From NCBI RefSeq assembly GCF_028682475.1, contig NZ_JANHLE010000003.1:62001-126000 (forward strand): a DNA stretch of 64,000 bases, read 5' to 3'. Under the pieces are notes generated by a model, which worked only from the letters and a program-made list of their open reading frames with translations, made no database searches and had not been told where the DNA came from. Below are positions 18,320-26,955 of the stretch, in pieces (positions within the stretch are counted from its first letter, which is position 1; each line of letters starts with the position of its first letter). Source of the DNA: Pseudomonas putida (lineage in GTDB: Bacteria; Pseudomonadota; Gammaproteobacteria; Pseudomonadales; Pseudomonadaceae). The position numbers and the translations under genes are program-made.

Positions 18320-18736
18320 ATGACTGCGAACAACCTGCAAGACATCCAGGTCGGCGATCAACTGCCGGCCCTGACCCTGGCGCCGATCAACCGCACCACC
18401 CTGGCCCTGTTTGCTGGCGCGTCGGGGGATCACAACGCCATTCATATCGATACCGACTACGCCCGCAAGGCCGGCATGGCCGATGTGTTCGCCCACGGCA
18501 TGCTGTCGATGGCCTACCTCGGGCGGCTGCTGACCCAGTGGGTCGATCAGCGCCAGTTGCGTGAGTTCGCTGTGCGCTTTCTCGGCATCACCCACCTGGG
18601 CCACCAGATCACCTGCACAGGCACCGTGGTCGAGCGCTTCGAGGTAGAGGGCGAGCAACGCATCAAAGTCGAGCTGCGTACGACCAACCAGTACGGCGAA
18701 ATCAAGATTGTCGGTGACGCCGTCATCGCGCTGTAA
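18320..18736 (+). CDS. MaoC-type (R)-enoyl-CoA hydratase, catalytic subunit
   Basis: About 138 residues with the hydratase-2 signature GASGDHNAIHID; D37 and H42 are the expected catalytic pair. The ATG at 18320 has GGAG 7 bases upstream; ATG 18317 and GTG 18314 are in frame and also possible. The gene begins 11-14 bp after the preceding MaoC-N gene, so the two are probably made together as a heteromer. It would add water to a 2-enoyl-CoA to give the (R)-3-hydroxyacyl-CoA used by the following SDR. Confidence 0.86.
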   Translation: MTANNLQDIQVGDQLPALTLAPINRTTLALFAGASGDHNAIHIDTDYARKAGMADVFAHGMLSMAYLGRLLTQWVDQRQLREFAVRFLGITHLGHQITCTGTVVERFEVEGEQRIKVELRTTNQYGEIKIVGDAVIAL

Positions 18737-18765
18737 ACAACCCTGATAATTGAGGAGTTACACCC

Positions 18766-19590
18766 ATGGCAAAACTCGAAGGCAAGGTCGCACTGGTGAC
18801 CGGTTCCGGCCGCGGCATCGGCCAGCAAATCGCCCTGAAACTGGCCAGCGAAGGGGCCCGCGTGGTGATCAACGACCTGGACATCGACCCTGCGCAGGAG
18901 ACCGCCGAGCTGATCCGCAACCTGGGCGGTGAAGCGGCCGTGTGCGCCGGCAACGTCAGCGCCCCGGACTTCGCCGAACGCTACATCAAGACCGCGACGG
19001 ATCACTTCGGTGGCATCGACATCATCGTCAACAACGCCGGTTACACCTGGGACGACGTGATCCAGAAGATGTCCGACGAACAGTGGTACGCGATCCTCGA
19101 CTGCCACCTGACCGCGCCCTTTCGCATCCTGCGTGCCGCCTATCCGGTGATCAAGGCCCAGGCCCAGGCAGAAGCGGCGCAAGAGCGCGAAGTGTTCCGT
19201 AAAGTGGTGAACATCTCCTCGGTGTCGGCCCTCAACGGCAACGCCGGGCAGATGAACTACTCCTCGGCCAAGGCCGGTGTCATCGGCATGACCCGTGCCC
19301 TGGCGCGCGAGTGGGGGCGTTTCAAGGTCAACGTCAACGCCGTGGCCTTCGGCTTCATCGAAACGCGCATGACCCGCGCCGACGCCCACGCTGGCGCGAC
19401 GGTGAACATCGAAGGCCGTGACATCCGCGTCGGCATCAGCCCGGAAGCGGCCAAGTCGTTTGCCCAGCGCAACCCGCTAGGTCGCCCGGGCACCGTGCAA
19501 GAAGCCGCCGATGCGGTGTATCTGTTCTGCTCGCCCGAGTCGAACTACATCACCGCGCAGACCATCGCGGTTGCCGGCAATCTGCAATAA
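18766..19590 (+). CDS. SDR-family (3R)-hydroxyacyl-CoA dehydrogenase, probable
   Basis: A 274-residue classical short-chain dehydrogenase. It has the cofactor loop TGSGRGIG (12-19), an aspartate after the second strand (VVINDLD) favouring NAD(H), NNAG at 89-92 and the catalytic S152, Y165 and K169. An extra stretch of about 15 residues before the catalytic serine (AQAQAEAAQEREVF) makes it longer than FabG. GAGGAG precedes the ATG. With the MaoC pair and the SCP2 thiolase it reproduces, as separate genes, the activities of the peroxisomal D-bifunctional protein plus SCPx. The 3-oxoacyl reductase alternative is less likely in this context. Confidence 0.87.
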   Translation: MAKLEGKVALVTGSGRGIGQQIALKLASEGARVVINDLDIDPAQETAELIRNLGGEAAVCAGNVSAPDFAERYIKTATDHFGGIDIIVNNAGYTWDDVIQKMSDEQWYAILDCHLTAPFRILRAAYPVIKAQAQAEAAQEREVFRKVVNISSVSALNGNAGQMNYSSAKAGVIGMTRALAREWGRFKVNVNAVAFGFIETRMTRADAHAGATVNIEGRDIRVGISPEAAKSFAQRNPLGRPGTVQEAADAVYLFCSPESNYITAQTIAVAGNLQ

Positions 19591-19598
19591 CCGTAGCA

Positions 19599-19624
19599 GC
19601 AGCCGCGGCGCTGGGCGCGGCTGC
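19599..19624 (+). terminator. Hairpin between convergent genes, possible terminator
   Basis: A perfect 9-bp GC-rich inverted repeat (GCAGCCGCG ... CGCGGCTGC, 8-base loop) 8 bp after the SDR stop and 22 bp before the end of the convergent gene at 19647. No T-run follows, so intrinsic termination is uncertain. Confidence 0.4.
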
Positions 19625-19646
19625 CGTGGCGGTGTGTGATGACTGT

Positions 19647-20096
19647 TTATGGCGTTATCTGATAGCCCTTGCCTTGCAGACAACTGGTGTAGGCCGAGGC
19701 ATTGGTGGACTCGCTGGTGCGACGCTGCTCCCGCCGATCCTGGCGCTGGCGCGCGCCACCGACCACGGCGCCGGCGGCGGCGGTTTCCTTGGCGCGATTC
19801 TGCCGATAGTCCTGTTTCACATCATCGTCGACACGGTCATAAATTTCGTCATGTTGATTACCACGCACCTGCGCCCCTACCGCACCTGCGGCGGCGCCGA
19901 CCGCCGCGCCCCGGACCCGGCCGCCCGCCACAGGTGGCGCGGTCGAGGCGCTATTGGCGATAGAGTGACATTCGTTGATATCCAGCTGGACCTGCTGTGA
20001 GCTTTGGCCCTTGAGCGGTACCACGGTTTCAGCCAATGCCGGAACGCTGAACAATGACACGGCCAGGCAAAGGCCGAGTGGCGAAAATCTGCTCAT
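19647..20096 (-). CDS. Exported glycine-zipper protein
   Basis: A 149-residue protein with a signal peptide (cleavage after ALA, about residue 22). Two glycine/alanine-rich helices follow (VRGAAVGAAAGAVGAQVRG, and AAAGAVVGGARQRQDRR), separated by an acidic stretch. Two cysteines (in NECHS and SCLQG) could form a disulfide. The pattern fits envelope proteins with a glycine zipper. No specific function is recognised; it is outside the catabolic cluster and convergent with it. Confidence 0.75.
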   Translation of the reverse strand: MSRFSPLGLCLAVSLFSVPALAETVVPLKGQSSQQVQLDINECHSIANSASTAPPVAGGRVRGAAVGAAAGAVGAQVRGNQHDEIYDRVDDDVKQDYRQNRAKETAAAGAVVGGARQRQDRREQRRTSESTNASAYTSCLQGKGYQITP

Positions 20097-20185
20097 GATG
20101 AACTCCGCAACCTGAACCTGCCTCTGGGGATGAAGCAGTCGCTGTCAGTTTACATCCCGGGCGCCGCCGGTGTCCCTGATCAGGA

Positions 20186-20503
20186 TCAGCGTACACCGCC
20201 AGGTTCATCCTGGGTCAGGATCGCCCGGGCAATCTCTTCGTCGCTGGCCTGCAAGTCGGGATTGTCCTGGCGAATACGCCGCATCATCGACTCCAGGTAG
20301 ACACCACGAATAGCGCCGCCGCTGGCAATGAACGAGGAGGCATCGTCGCGGGCCGGGATGATGCGTTTGTCGTCCTTGAAGGTGGAGTACAGCGAAGCGG
20401 ATACCCCCGCCGAAGTGGCCACATCGCTGGCGTCCACATCAGCCAGCGCGGCGCCCATGGGCAAGCACAGAACAAGCGTAGAAGCGATCAGTAAACGACG
20501 CAT
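20186..20503 (-). CDS. DUF2388 family small periplasmic protein
   Basis: A 105-residue protein with a signal peptide (MRRLLIASTLVLCLPMGAAL, cleavage near ALA-DVD). The mature part has the family pattern DVATSAGVSASLYSTFKDDK ... FIASGGAIRGVYLE ... PDLQASDEEIARAIL. This is the small Pseudomonas-specific DUF2388 family, whose function is unknown. The gene appears monocistronic and stands 200 bp from the divergent potE. Confidence 0.8.
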   Translation of the reverse strand: MRRLLIASTLVLCLPMGAALADVDASDVATSAGVSASLYSTFKDDKRIIPARDDASSFIASGGAIRGVYLESMMRRIRQDNPDLQASDEEIARAILTQDEPGGVR

Positions 20504-20704
20504 GGTGGTGCCTCCGGAAATCGAGTTCCTATGTCAACTAGGATGCGCAGCACACTGCCCAAGTTCCCTACAGCTGCACCTGCAGAAAGCTCATGCCACC
20601 CCGATGCAACGCAAAAACGCAACTGAACGGCCCTGCCAGCCCTCCGCTCGGCGTCCAAATGACCTATACCCAATAAGCCATGAATCACTACATCGGGGGC
20701 GGGT

Positions 20705-22048
20705 ATGGCGGGCTCAGACAAGAAAATGACGCTCATCGGGCTCACCACCCTGGTGACGGTCAACATGATGGGGTCTGGCATCATCATGCTGCCGACCAGC
20801 ATGGCGCAGTTGGGGGCGGTTTCGTTGCTGTCCTGGGTGGTGACCGCCATCGGTTCGATGGCCATTGCCTACAGCTTCACCCAGTGCGGGGTGTACTGCT
20901 CGCGCTCCGGCGGCTTGTCGGCCTACACCGAGGAGGCCCATGCCAAATCGGGGTTCTTTCTCTGCTCCTACCTGTATTTTCTCTCGCTGGCGATCGCCAA
21001 CGTGGCCGTGGCCATTTCTGCCGTGGGCTACATGACTGCCTTCATGCCCTGGCTGGGCAGCAGCGCAATGGCCCTGTGCGTCGGCACGATCGGGCTGATC
21101 TGGTTAACCATCGTCGCCAACTTCGGCGGGCCGGCGATCACCGGCAGGATCGGTGCGATCACGGTCTGGGGGGTGATCATCCCGGTCGCCGGATTAAGCG
21201 TGATCGGCTGGTTCTGGTTTGACCCCGGAGTGTTCTCCCAGGCCTGGAACCCGAACGGGCTGCCAATCGGCGAAGCCATCGGCAAGACCATTCCCCTGAC
21301 CCTGTGGGCGTTTCTGGGCATGGAATCGGCGGCGCAGGCCTTCGACGCCGTGGAAAACCCCAAGCGCAACGTGCCCCTTGCCTGCCTGTTCGGTACCCTC
21401 GGCGCGGCCGTGGTCTATGTGCTGTCGACCACCGTGATCCAGGGCATCGTGCCCAACCTGGAGCTGGCCAACGCCTCGGCGCCGTTCGCCCTGGTCTATG
21501 CGAAGATGTTTAACCCGCTGATCGGCACGATCATCATGGTGCTGGCGGTGATGGCCTGTGTCGGCTCGCTCCTGGGCTGGCAGTTCACCCTGGCGCAAAC
21601 GGCGAAAATGACCGCCGACCAGGGCCTGTTCCCTCAGCTGTTTTCCAAGGTCAGTGCGCTGAACGCGCCGATTCTCGGCATGCTGGTGTGCGGGGTGCTG
21701 CAAACGGCGATGGCGCTGTCGACCATCTCGCCCAATGCCAGTGCGCAGTTCAGCAAGCTGGTGAGCCTGGCCGCAGTGACCAACCTGATCCCCTACGTCA
21801 CGGCCCTGACCGGACTGCTGGCGATCATGCACAAGGCCAAGGTCGGCCCGGCAGTGTATAGCCGCAATACCCTGGTGCTGCTGGTGGCGGTCGGTTACTC
21901 GCTGTATGCCTTGTATGCCTGCGGCATGGAGGCGGTGCTCGGTGGTGCGCTGGTGCTGGCGTTCGGTTATCTGCTTTATGGTTTCCTGGCCAAGCGTTTC
22001 ATCATCGAACAGGCCAGGAGTGAACGGGGGGCTGGCTATGAAGGCTAG
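20705..22048 (+). CDS. potE: Putrescine/ornithine antiporter-type APC transporter
   Basis: A 447-residue, 12-helix amino acid-polyamine-organocation transporter. It follows E. coli PotE closely: TVNMMGSGIIMLPTSMAQLG in helix 1, ANFGGPAITG, ITVWGVIIPV, TLWAFLGMESAAQAFDAVEN and CGSLLGWQFTLAQTAK. PotE takes up putrescine with protons or exchanges it for ornithine. No ornithine decarboxylase gene (speF) is adjacent, unlike the E. coli operon; instead its last 11 bases overlap a periplasmic binding-protein gene. Substrate preference here is inferred from similarity. Confidence 0.85.
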   Translation: MAGSDKKMTLIGLTTLVTVNMMGSGIIMLPTSMAQLGAVSLLSWVVTAIGSMAIAYSFTQCGVYCSRSGGLSAYTEEAHAKSGFFLCSYLYFLSLAIANVAVAISAVGYMTAFMPWLGSSAMALCVGTIGLIWLTIVANFGGPAITGRIGAITVWGVIIPVAGLSVIGWFWFDPGVFSQAWNPNGLPIGEAIGKTIPLTLWAFLGMESAAQAFDAVENPKRNVPLACLFGTLGAAVVYVLSTTVIQGIVPNLELANASAPFALVYAKMFNPLIGTIIMVLAVMACVGSLLGWQFTLAQTAKMTADQGLFPQLFSKVSALNAPILGMLVCGVLQTAMALSTISPNASAQFSKLVSLAAVTNLIPYVTALTGLLAIMHKAKVGPAVYSRNTLVLLVAVGYSLYALYACGMEAVLGGALVLAFGYLLYGFLAKRFIIEQARSERGAGYEG

Positions 22049-22931
22049 CCTGCGGCGAATTGCCAGCCTGCTGATTCTGCTACCGGCCCTCACCCAGGCG
22101 GCAACGCTTGAGCAAGTGCGTGCCAGCAATACCTTGACCCTCGGTTACCTGCCGGACTTTGCGCCCTTCAGTGTGCAGGACGGCGAGCAGGCCAGCGGCT
22201 ACGCCATCGACCTGTGCCGCAAGGTTGCCGAACAGGTGAAAGCGGATTTGGCGTTACCCGATCTGCAGGTTCGGTTTCAGCCGGTGGCGCTGGCTGATGA
22301 GATTGCGGCGGTCAGTTCCGGACAGGTCAATCTGCTCTGCACGCCCACGGTGGCCAGTCTGGCGCGGCGCAAACAGGTGAGTTTTTCCGTACCGGTGTAT
22401 ACCGCCGGGGTGACGGCGGTGGTGCGCAAGGACGCTCCGGCGGCGTTGCTCAATGTGCTCAACGGCAAGCAGGCCAATAGCGGTCCGACCTGGCGGGCGA
22501 CGGTCAATCGGGGGCTGGCCAACCAGACCTTTGCGGTGGTCGCGGGCGGGGTAACCGAGCAGTGGGTGCGCCGGCAGTTGCAGATGCTGGGGGTGATCGC
22601 CACGGTGGTGGCGGTTGAGAACAACGAGGCAGGGTTCGCGGCGGTTGTCCAGGGCAAGGCGGATGCGTTCTTTTCCGAGCGCATGCTGTTGAAGAATCTG
22701 TTGGCGCGCCATGCTGAGGCTGGGGCGTTGATGCTGGTTGAACGGATTTATGAGTACGCACCGGTGTCGATGGTGGTGCCTCGCGGGGACGAGGATTTTC
22801 GCTTGCTGGTTGATTCGGTGATCAGCGGGATGTATCGGTCCGGGGAGATTGAGCAGGCTTATGGGGTGTATCTTGGCGGCGCGAGTGAGGCGGCCAGGCG
22901 GTTGTTTAAACTATATGCGGTGCCGTTGTAG
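22038..22931 (+). CDS. Periplasmic solute-binding protein, family 3
   Basis: The ATG at 22038 overlaps the end of potE by 11 bp; a longer frame inside potE was rejected because the signal peptide (MKASLRRIASLLILLPALTQ, cleavage after AAT) begins here. The 297-residue product has the SBP_bac_3 pattern (LTLGYLPDFAPFSVQDGEQA SGYAIDLC around residues 30-60). These proteins bind amino acids or related small molecules in the periplasm. No ABC permease or ATPase gene is nearby, so it may work with a distant transporter or with sensing. Codon use drifts toward more G+T at the 3' end than in its neighbours. Confidence 0.8.
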   Translation: MKASLRRIASLLILLPALTQAATLEQVRASNTLTLGYLPDFAPFSVQDGEQASGYAIDLCRKVAEQVKADLALPDLQVRFQPVALADEIAAVSSGQVNLLCTPTVASLARRKQVSFSVPVYTAGVTAVVRKDAPAALLNVLNGKQANSGPTWRATVNRGLANQTFAVVAGGVTEQWVRRQLQMLGVIATVVAVENNEAGFAAVVQGKADAFFSERMLLKNLLARHAEAGALMLVERIYEYAPVSMVVPRGDEDFRLLVDSVISGMYRSGEIEQAYGVYLGGASEAARRLFKLYAVPL

Positions 22932-23503
22932 CGTTTATGGTGCGATAACTCGATCTGTCTTGCGGTGAAGTCAGCAGATCGCTGTTTCAATGGGATCGAG
23001 GGGCTGGGTTTGAGTCCGAGCGCCACGATGACCATTGTATGGTTACTGTTTTTCTTCAGAGGAACTTAAATTCAAATTACTGAAATCAAAGCTATACCGC
23101 CCATCATGAAAATCAACTACTCAGCCTCAGTGGTTTCGGTTTTGTCTGGCTGGCGATGGCGCCGTTGTTTGCAGTGTTTGTGCTGGTGATGGTGGTGCGT
23201 CGGGTCGGGAATTGCATTGCTCTGGGCGGTGACTGGAGGCTGGTTGGGGCGTGAGCAGCATCGGCGTGAAAACCATCAGCAGCGGCACGGCCACCAGCAA
23301 ACCCCCGACCCCCAGCTTGCGGGCCAGATGCTCGCCACGGAGTACATTTGTACTCAATCCTATTCGAGGCAGACTGACCACCCCATTCGTCTGCGCATTC
23401 CGTACAGGCCTCTCCCCGGGCCGTGGATGACCGAAAAATCCGCGAACATCCTCACACGCCGACTATATTGAGCTAGTCACCGCCCGCAGCCTGAGCGCGC
23501 CCC
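22932..23503. other. Intergenic stretch with probable gene remnants
   Basis: This 570-bp stretch has no convincing intact gene. On the plus strand, 23114-23185 reads ENQLLSLSGFGFVWLAMAPL followed by FAVFVLVMVVRR, which resembles the C-terminal helix of a major-facilitator transporter without any gene before it. On the minus strand a frame from 23381 begins MVSLPRIGLSTNV with one hydrophobic segment and soon becomes proline-rich. Both look like leftovers of deleted genes; the assignments are weak. Confidence 0.3.
23340..23355. promoter_or_regulatory. Palindrome GAGTACA-TT-TGTACTC
   Basis: A perfect 7-2-7 inverted repeat 149 bp upstream of the pqiA-like gene. The size and symmetry suit a dimeric repressor site. 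No regulator gene is adjacent, so the link is speculative. Confidence 0.35.
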
Positions 23504-24103
23504 ATGCTGGACACCGATCACCTGATCATTTGCGAACATTGCGACTGCGTGTACCACAAGGTCTCCCTTGGCAAACACCAGAAGGCCTTGTGCCAACGCT
23601 GCGGTGCCGTGCTGCAGCGCTATAACGGCATGACGTTGCAACAACGGCTGGCCCTGAGCCTTACCGCTGGCGTGCTGTGGCTGCTGGCCAATTTCTACCC
23701 GGTGATGAGCATCAGCCTGCAGGGTCTGTCCAACAGCGCCACGCTGTGGGACTCGGTACGCGCCCTGGCAACCGGGCCCATCACCTTTATTGCCCTGGTG
23801 GCGGCGATCTCGATCATCATCGCGCCAGTGTTCCAGTTACTGTTGCTGATCTGGGTGCTGGGCTTTGCCCTGGCCGGCCAGCGCTCGCCGGGCTTTAGCC
23901 TGTGCATGCGCTGGCTGGAAACCCTGCGGCCGTGGAGCATGCTGGAAGTCTGCCTGCTGGGCGCGATGGTCGCGGTGTTCAAGCTGGCCGGCCTGCTTGA
24001 TGTGCTGCCGGGTATCGGTCTGATCGCCCTGGCGGCGCTGAGCCTGTTGATGATCCGCATCGCCGGCCGGGATATCCGCGAGCTATGGGATGCCTTGCCA
24101 TGA
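23504..24103 (+). CDS. pqiA: PqiA-type membrane protein, first half
   Basis: A 199-residue inner-membrane protein with a zinc-ribbon-like N-terminus (CEHCDC at about residues 12-17 and CQRCGA near 34-39), then four hydrophobic helices. LWLLANFYPVMSISLQG matches the conserved start of helix 1 in PqiA/YebS proteins. E. coli PqiA fuses two such units; here they are separate genes, this one and the next, overlapping by 4 bp (ATGA). PqiABC moves or senses phospholipids between the inner and outer membranes. Confidence 0.87.
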   Translation: MLDTDHLIICEHCDCVYHKVSLGKHQKALCQRCGAVLQRYNGMTLQQRLALSLTAGVLWLLANFYPVMSISLQGLSNSATLWDSVRALATGPITFIALVAAISIIIAPVFQLLLLIWVLGFALAGQRSPGFSLCMRWLETLRPWSMLEVCLLGAMVAVFKLAGLLDVLPGIGLIALAALSLLMIRIAGRDIRELWDALP

Positions 24104-24744
24104 ACCGCCCGCCGCTGGCCTCGGAACTCAACCTGATGCTCTGCCACACCTGCGGCAAGGCCTGCGATGCCACTCGGGCGCAGCATCACTGCGACCGCTG
24201 CGGCGCCCCGTTGCATGCGCGAAAGCCCAATTCGCTGGCCCGTACCTGGGCCTACCTGATCGCCTCGCTGGTGTTTTATGTGCCGGCCAACCTACTGCCG
24301 GTGATGAACACGAAGATGCTCGGCAGTGGCGACGACAGCACAATCATGAGCGGGGTGATCGAATTCTGGTCGCACGGCGCCTGGGATATCGCCCTGATCA
24401 TCTTTATCGCTAGTATCGCCGTGCCGGCCACCAAGTTTGTCGCCCTCGCCCTGCTGCTGATAACCGTGCAACGCGGCAGCAACTGGGCGCAGAAGGAGCG
24501 CTCCAAGCTCTATCGTTTTGTCGAGCTGATCGGCTACTGGTCAATGCTCGATGTGATCGTCGTGGCGCTGGTCGCCGCGCTGGTCAAGTTCCAGGCCCTG
24601 GGCGATATCGAACCGCGCCCGGGCATTCTGTTTTTCGGCCTGGTGGTGGTGTTCACCATGCTCGCCGCCATGAGTTTCGACCCCCGAATGATCTGGGAAA
24701 GCCGTCAACCCGAGGAGCGCACGGATGAAGTCAGCAGCCACTGA
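24100..24744 (+). CDS. pqiA: PqiA-type membrane protein, second half
   Basis: The start at 24100 (ATGA overlap with the previous gene) gives 214 residues. It has its own pair of CxxC motifs (CHTCGK, CDRCGA) and four hydrophobic helices. The helix-1 motif SLVFYVPANLLPVMNTKMLG and the EFWSHGAWDIALIIF segment correspond to the second PqiA unit. The 3' end overlaps the PqiB gene by 20 bp. A split PqiA is common in Pseudomonas. Confidence 0.88.
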   Translation: MNRPPLASELNLMLCHTCGKACDATRAQHHCDRCGAPLHARKPNSLARTWAYLIASLVFYVPANLLPVMNTKMLGSGDDSTIMSGVIEFWSHGAWDIALIIFIASIAVPATKFVALALLLITVQRGSNWAQKERSKLYRFVELIGYWSMLDVIVVALVAALVKFQALGDIEPRPGILFFGLVVVFTMLAAMSFDPRMIWESRQPEERTDEVSSH

Positions 24745-26380
24745 AGAGCCGCCAGTACCAGGCCCATCGACGGTCAAAACCCGACGTTTCAACGTCTCGA
24801 TGGTGTGGATCGTGCCGATTGTCGCGGTGCTGGTGGGCATTTCACTGGTGGTGCACAACTGGTTGCAACAGGGGCCGACCATCCAGATCACGTTCAAGAC
24901 CGGCGAAGGCCTGACCGCCAATAAAACCGAGGTCAAGTACCGCAACGTGGTGATCGGCCACGTCACCACGGTGGAGTTGAGCCACGACCAGAAAAGCGTG
25001 ACGGCCACGGTGAACCTGGTCAAACAGGCCGATAACTTCACCCGCGAAGACTCGACCTTCTGGGTCGTGCGCCCACGCATTGGGGCGGGCGGCATATCCG
25101 GTATCGACACCCTGCTGTCGGGCGACTTCATCGGCGCCGATGCCGGGCAGTCGAATAACCGCGCCAAGGTCTTCAAAGGCCTGGAGATGCCGCCACCGAT
25201 CACCTACGGCGAACCTGGCAAACGCTTTACCCTGCACTCCGACGACCTCGGTTCGCTGGGCGTCGGTTCACCGCTGTATTACCGCAAGATTCCCGTGGGC
25301 CAGGTGGTGGCCTATGAGCTGTCCAAGGACGGCAAGGGCGTAGACATCGAAGTCTTCGTGCACTCGCCCAACGACGCCTTTGTTACCGACAATACCCGAT
25401 TCTGGAACGCCAGCGGCATCGATGTCGAGGCTGGTGCCAATGGCTTTTCGGTGCGTACCGAGTCGCTGTCGTCACTGCTGGTGGGGGGCATTGCCTTCCG
25501 TGCGCCACCGTTCAACCCGGACGATCAGGTGGCAGCCGAAGACAAGGTCTTCGAACTGTTCGAAGACGAGAAGACCGCCCTCGCCCCGCCCAACGGCAAG
25601 CCGCAGTACCTGGCCCTGCGCTTTGAGCAGGCCCTGCGTGGGCTGAAAGTCGGCGCGCCGGTGGAGTTTCTCGGCGTGGAGATCGGCCGGGTGGTCTCGG
25701 TCAATCTGGATTTCGATGTCGAACAGCGCTCCTTCCCGGTCAACGTCGGTATTGTCATCTATCCGCAGCGCCTGGGCCGGGCCCACACCAAGCTGATGAA
25801 GGCGCTCAATCACAATCCCAATGACGAACAGGCCGCCGCCCAGATTCTCGGCACCTTCATCGATAACGGCCTGCGCGCCCAGGCCCGCAGCGGCAACCTG
25901 CTGACCGGGCAGCTGTACATCGCCCTGGATTTCGACCCGAAAGCACCGAAAGTGGCCTTCGACCCGAGCGCGCGGCCGATCACCATCCCCACCGTTCCGG
26001 GCAGCCTGGAACAGTTGCAGGAACAGTTCCAGGCCATGGTCGAACGCATCAACCGCTTGCCGATCGAACGCATCGCCAACAACCTCGATGCCAACCTGGT
26101 GGAAATGCGCAAGGGCCTGGCGCAGTTCAACAGCCGGACCTTGCCGGGGGTCCAGGGCACCTTGCAGGAGGTCAGCAAGACCCTGCAATCGGCCAACTCG
26201 ACCCTGGCCGACGACTCGCCGCAGCGTGAACAGTTGACCCAGACCCTGGACGAACTGGGGCGCATGTCGCGCTCGTTACGCGAGCTGGCCGATTACCTGG
26301 GCCGCAACCCTGAGTCCTTGCTGCGCGGCAGGCCCAAGGACGCGCCGGCGGACAACCTCAAACCTTCGTCGCGCAATTGA
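24725..26380 (+). CDS. pqiB: PqiB, MCE-domain protein
   Basis: A 551-residue protein with one N-terminal membrane helix (VWIVPIVAVLVGISLVVHNW, about residues 19-38) and three MCE (MlaD) domains. The MCE repeats are recognised by KTGEGLTANKTEVKYRNVVIG, DDLGSLGVGSPLYYRKIPVG and QALRGLKVGAPVEFLGVEIG. A long C-terminal helical part follows (residues 420-540). In E. coli PqiB stacks into a periplasm-spanning syringe-like hexamer that carries lipids. Translation overlaps with the PqiA gene upstream. Confidence 0.92.
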   Translation: MKSAATEEPPVPGPSTVKTRRFNVSMVWIVPIVAVLVGISLVVHNWLQQGPTIQITFKTGEGLTANKTEVKYRNVVIGHVTTVELSHDQKSVTATVNLVKQADNFTREDSTFWVVRPRIGAGGISGIDTLLSGDFIGADAGQSNNRAKVFKGLEMPPPITYGEPGKRFTLHSDDLGSLGVGSPLYYRKIPVGQVVAYELSKDGKGVDIEVFVHSPNDAFVTDNTRFWNASGIDVEAGANGFSVRTESLSSLLVGGIAFRAPPFNPDDQVAAEDKVFELFEDEKTALAPPNGKPQYLALRFEQALRGLKVGAPVEFLGVEIGRVVSVNLDFDVEQRSFPVNVGIVIYPQRLGRAHTKLMKALNHNPNDEQAAAQILGTFIDNGLRAQARSGNLLTGQLYIALDFDPKAPKVAFDPSARPITIPTVPGSLEQLQEQFQAMVERINRLPIERIANNLDANLVEMRKGLAQFNSRTLPGVQGTLQEVSKTLQSANSTLADDSPQREQLTQTLDELGRMSRSLRELADYLGRNPESLLRGRPKDAPADNLKPSSRN

Positions 26381-26397
26381 CCGCAGGAGCATCGACC

Positions 26398-26955
26398 ATG
26401 GCGCACGCCGCAAAATTCGCACTGCTGGGCTTGGCCTTGCTGTTGGCAGCCTGTCGCAGCGATCCGATCCACTACCACACCCTGACGCCACAACAACCCT
26501 CATCGGCCAGCACGGTTGATGTAGAGCTGGAGCGGGTCATTGTCCCGCCGCAGGTCGACCGCCCACAGGTGGTGGTCCGCCAGGGCAATAGCGGCCTGGC
26601 GATTCTTGAAACCGAATGGTGGGGCGCAAGCCTGGCCGACGAGTTGCACAATGCCCTGGTCAATCAGTTCGCCACCAGCAGTGCCCAGTCGCACCTGAGT
26701 TTGCGGGTGGACGTGCAACGCTTTGACTCGGTGCCCGGGCAGTACGCCTTGTTCGATGCCAGCTGGCGTCTGCGGGCGGCCAATGGCAATGGCAACAGCG
26801 GCGCGGCGCTCAACTGTCGCAGCGTGATCCAGACTGCGGCCGGGCCGACCATCGATGAGCTGGTGCTGGCCCACCAGCAGAACCTCAAGCGCTTCACCGA
26901 GCTGGTCAGCCGCACGGCCAGCAGCGGTGCCACGCGTTGTCCTGCCGTGCGCTAA
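26398..26955 (+). CDS. pqiC: PqiC, outer-membrane lipoprotein
   Basis: A 185-residue lipoprotein. The ATG at 26398 follows CAGGAG; an in-frame TTG 21 bases earlier was rejected. The signal peptide ends in a lipobox LAAC with the lipidated cysteine at residue 19. The body (IHYHTLTPQQ, VIVPPQVDRPQVVVRQG, ETEWWGASLADELHNAL) is that of ABC-type transport auxiliary lipoproteins, the family of PqiC. It completes the pqi operon and would dock the PqiB tube at the outer membrane. Confidence 0.88.
   Translation: MAHAAKFALLGLALLLAACRSDPIHYHTLTPQQPSSASTVDVELERVIVPPQVDRPQVVVRQGNSGLAILETEWWGASLADELHNALVNQFATSSAQSHLSLRVDVQRFDSVPGQYALFDASWRLRAANGNGNSGAALNCRSVIQTAAGPTIDELVLAHQQNLKRFTELVSRTASSGATRCPAVR

Noticed and set aside
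23127..23381. 84-codon minus-strand frame before pqi
   Set aside because: One hydrophobic segment then proline-rich random-looking sequence; not reported as a gene, only as part of the degenerate stretch.
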